Origin: JBBRWO01 sp038249135
GTDB taxonomy: Bacteria > Actinomycetota > Coriobacteriia > Anaerosomatales > JAAXUF01
Reading direction: 5' to 3'
NCBI GenBank assembly: GCA_038249135.1
Contig: JBBRWO010000092.1
Location: 1 to 8,438 of the forward strand
DNA length: 8,438 nt
In this document: in pieces, positions 7,022 to 8,438 of the stretch
Position numbering within the stretch: the stretch's first letter is position 1
Layout of the letters: every line of letters starts with the position of its first letter
Notes under the pieces: model-generated
Database searches by the model: none
What the model saw: only the letters and a program-made list of their open reading frames with translations
What the model was told of the DNA's origin: nothing
Program-made: the position numbers and the translations under genes

Positions 7022-7065
7022 CCTTACCGAAACCTTACCCTCAGCCAACCCTAAATTCGGTAAGG
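7022..7065. repeat. CCTTACC repeat block: two direct heptamers at 11-bp period plus an inverted copy
   Basis: On the plus strand CCTTACC occurs at 7022-7028 and 7033-7039, an exact direct repeat with a 4-bp spacer. Its complement GGTAAGG occurs at 7059-7065. The outer copies extend into a perfect 10-bp inverted repeat, CCTTACCGAA (7022-7031) and TTCGGTAAGG (7056-7065), with a 24-nt loop. As RNA on the minus strand the inverted copy could pair with either direct copy, giving two exclusive stems. The block begins 11 bp after the regulator's stop codon. No U-run follows, so a simple terminator is unlikely. The 11-bp heptamer geometry is that described for SARP-family operators. Confidence 0.6.
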
Positions 7066-7076
7066 CTCAGGCACGC

Positions 7077-8438
7077 TCAGATCAACGGATCCAGCGGTGT
7101 CGGCGTCGGGCGATCTTCCATTGCGAGAATCTGGTCATACAGCGCGCGTGTCTCGACCGACGGATCCAGTCCCAACTCCTCCGCGAGGTTATCTCGGCAC
7201 TGAAAGTAGGTGTCGATCGCCGAGGAGCGCTGACCCGCCGCAATCTGGCAGCGAAGCGCGGATTGGAACAGATCCTCTCGGCAGGGATCGCTCTGGATGG
7301 CCCGACGCGCATAGATCAGCGCATTGTTGGGATCGTCGGCCGACATGAGCAACGCGGTCGCTCGAAGCATCGCGTCAACGAAACTCGAACGGTAGTGGTC
7401 TCGAAGCGTCGCGAACCAGTCGTCATACACATCCCCCGGAAGCAGATCGCCGCGGTACAGGTCAGCAATGCGCTCGTACGCCCGCAGCGCGATGCTTTGC
7501 TGGCCATCAGCTTCCGCCTCACGCGCCGCGATGACCAGCGTCTCGAACTCGTCGACATCGGTGCGCACGACTTCACGGATGGTCCGACACACGCCTCCGA
7601 CACTCTCTATGTAGGGGCACGGCGCGCCCTTGTCGGCCTCCCCGACCAGCGCGGCCTTCATCGTGCTCCACACGACGTACAGGTTGTTCTTAGCCCGCTC
7701 GGCGTCCATCTCCGGCCACAGATACTCGAAAAGCTGATCTCGCGGCACGTCCTGACCTCGACGGATGGCCAGCATGGCAAACAGCAGCCGTGCCTTGCGC
7801 TTACGCCAGTCGCGCTCGCGAACCGCGCGGCCACCGATGCTGAGTTCGAGCCCACCGAAGAGACGAACGTGGCACAGCGGCAAGCCGTCACGTTGCAAGT
7901 ATGCAGAGAACTCCGCTTCGCCGATGAGTCGCTCGCCGAGACCGCGCCATTCAGCGTCACCGAGAAGATTGCGCGCGGCGCCGAGACAATCCTCGGAATG
8001 CTCAGGAAGGATCATCCGAAGTAGATGCGCCGGAACGGGCTGAGGAGCGACCGCAGCCGCAACCAACCCTAGGAGCGCCGGGAATGCACGGCAGTACATT
8101 GCGATCTGCCAGTTTGGGTTCTCGGAAAGGATGTAGTCGCGATGTTCCGCCAGCCGCGCTATCGCTGCACTGGGCTGACCGTCGAGGCGGTCGATCTCCG
8201 CGAGAATCAGATCCGCACGAAGCGCATGGTAAAGGTTGCCTGAGAACCCTTCCATTGCGATGGATTCGGTCCACGCGCGGGCGGCACCCGAGTCCCCAAG
8301 TGCGAGGAGAGACGCAGCGACCTCAAGGGCTGCAAGACGACAGAACTGCATGATGTCCGTAACCGAGAGCCGCTCGTAGGCGCGTTCGGCCACAGCGAGC
8401 GATTCGTCAATGTATCCGGCTGCGCGAAGCACGCAAGC
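7077..8438 (-). CDS. SARP/BTAD-type transcriptional regulator (partial, 5' end outside window)
   Basis: This is the C-terminal 453 residues of a larger regulator; the frame stays open to the right edge, so the true start is not visible. Numbering from the GTG codon at 8432, residues about 1-180 are helix-rich and Ala/Leu-rich with TPR-like repeats (SLAVAERAYERL, ALRADLILAEIDRLDG). Residues 188-285 form an OmpR/SARP-type winged helix: RLFGGLELSIGG, then a basic RDWRKRKARLLFAML helix, LFEYLWPEM, and NNLYVVWSTMKAAL as the probable recognition region. Residues 292-437 are a bacterial transcriptional activation domain (DVDEF, GDLLPGDVYDDWF, CREDLFQSALRC, then AEELGLDPSVETRALYDQIL). A DNA-binding module at the C-terminus after a long helical region resembles large LAL/MalT-like or NTPase-TPR regulators, so an ATPase domain upstream is plausible but unseen. 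Neighbouring genes do not reveal its inducer. It is probably a separate transcription unit from secA. Confidence 0.88.
   Translation of the reverse strand, partial: ACVLRAAGYIDESLAVAERAYERLSVTDIMQFCRLAALEVAASLLALGDSGAARAWTESIAMEGFSGNLYHALRADLILAEIDRLDGQPSAAIARLAEHRDYILSENPNWQIAMYCRAFPALLGLVAAAVAPQPVPAHLLRMILPEHSEDCLGAARNLLGDAEWRGLGERLIGEAEFSAYLQRDGLPLCHVRLFGGLELSIGGRAVRERDWRKRKARLLFAMLAIRRGQDVPRDQLFEYLWPEMDAERAKNNLYVVWSTMKAALVGEADKGAPCPYIESVGGVCRTIREVVRTDVDEFETLVIAAREAEADGQQSIALRAYERIADLYRGDLLPGDVYDDWFATLRDHYRSSFVDAMLRATALLMSADDPNNALIYARRAIQSDPCREDLFQSALRCQIAAGQRSSAIDTYFQCRDNLAEELGLDPSVETRALYDQILAMEDRPTPTPLDPLI

Larger units (their letters stand above)
6723..7076. other. 354-bp intergenic region between the SARP/BTAD regulator and secA
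   Basis: No protein or known RNA gene is supported here. From left to right it holds the secA ribosome binding site, the probable extended -10 promoter at 6775-6783, the CCCGTC/GACGGG hairpin at 6803-6818, an imperfect stem around 6825-6840 (GAGCCC/GGGCCTC with one bulge, minus strand), a 5-bp stem at 6933-6947 (CTCCG-atgac-CGGAG, plus strand), and the CCTTACC repeat block at 7022-7065. A GTG-initiated 47-codon minus-strand frame starting near 7008 exists but has no Shine-Dalgarno and looks accidental. I recognise no tRNA, riboswitch, 6S RNA or tmRNA. Confidence 0.6.

Noticed and set aside
6981..8024. 347-codon plus-strand open frame opposite the SARP/BTAD regulator
   Set aside because: The minus-strand frame has coherent winged-helix and BTAD motifs. 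The plus frame is rich in Arg/Leu/Gln with no domain signature.
1..8438. CRISPR arrays, insertion sequences, tRNA or rRNA genes, phage or defence genes
   Set aside because: I looked on both strands and found no regularly spaced repeats, transposase motifs, terminal inverted repeats, tRNA-like folds or defence domains.

Overview
The window is GC-rich, and every gene I can support lies on the minus strand. The long plus-strand open frames are shadows of these genes. Several things point to an actinobacterial-type genome: high GC, a release factor 2 (RF2) gene without the programmed frameshift and with an RRQT loop, and a regulator with a C-terminal SARP/BTAD module. An environmental lineage related to Coriobacteriia is my best guess, but it rests on protein style and gene content and is not a placement.

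Layout in the direction of transcription (right to left): the C-terminal ~450 residues of a large SARP/BTAD regulator with TPR-like helices run off the right edge (7077-8438). A ~350 bp intergenic region follows. It holds a conspicuous repeat block (7022-7065), several small hairpins and a probable extended -10 promoter (6775-6783). Six tightly packed genes come next: secA (3942-6722), prfB (2779-3933), a YcdX-like PHP-domain hydrolase (1969-2775), a YitT-family membrane protein (1085-1969), the transketolase N-terminal subunit (222-1088) and the transketolase C-terminal subunit (1-225, cut by the left edge).

The junctions are 8 bp, 3 bp, a 1-bp TGATG overlap, a 4-bp ATGA overlap and a 4-bp GTGA overlap. 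This strongly suggests one operon with translational coupling, led by the promoter upstream of secA. Functionally it is mixed: protein export (SecA), translation termination (RF2), a probable metal-dependent phosphoesterase, a membrane protein of unknown substrate, and the two halves of a split transketolase for the non-oxidative pentose phosphate pathway. Only the two transketolase halves form an obvious complex.

Most of the window is housekeeping, and I do not see a new defence or mobile system. The points most worth a second look are: (1) RF2 carries Ser-Pro-Thr where the family has the Ser-Pro-Phe stop-codon-reading tripeptide; (2) the block at 7022-7065 has two identical heptamers at 11-bp period, the geometry of SARP operators, right after a SARP-type regulator gene and upstream of the secA operon; (3) small departures in conserved motifs of SecA (C-terminal zinc motif) and transketolase (a CxxC pair).
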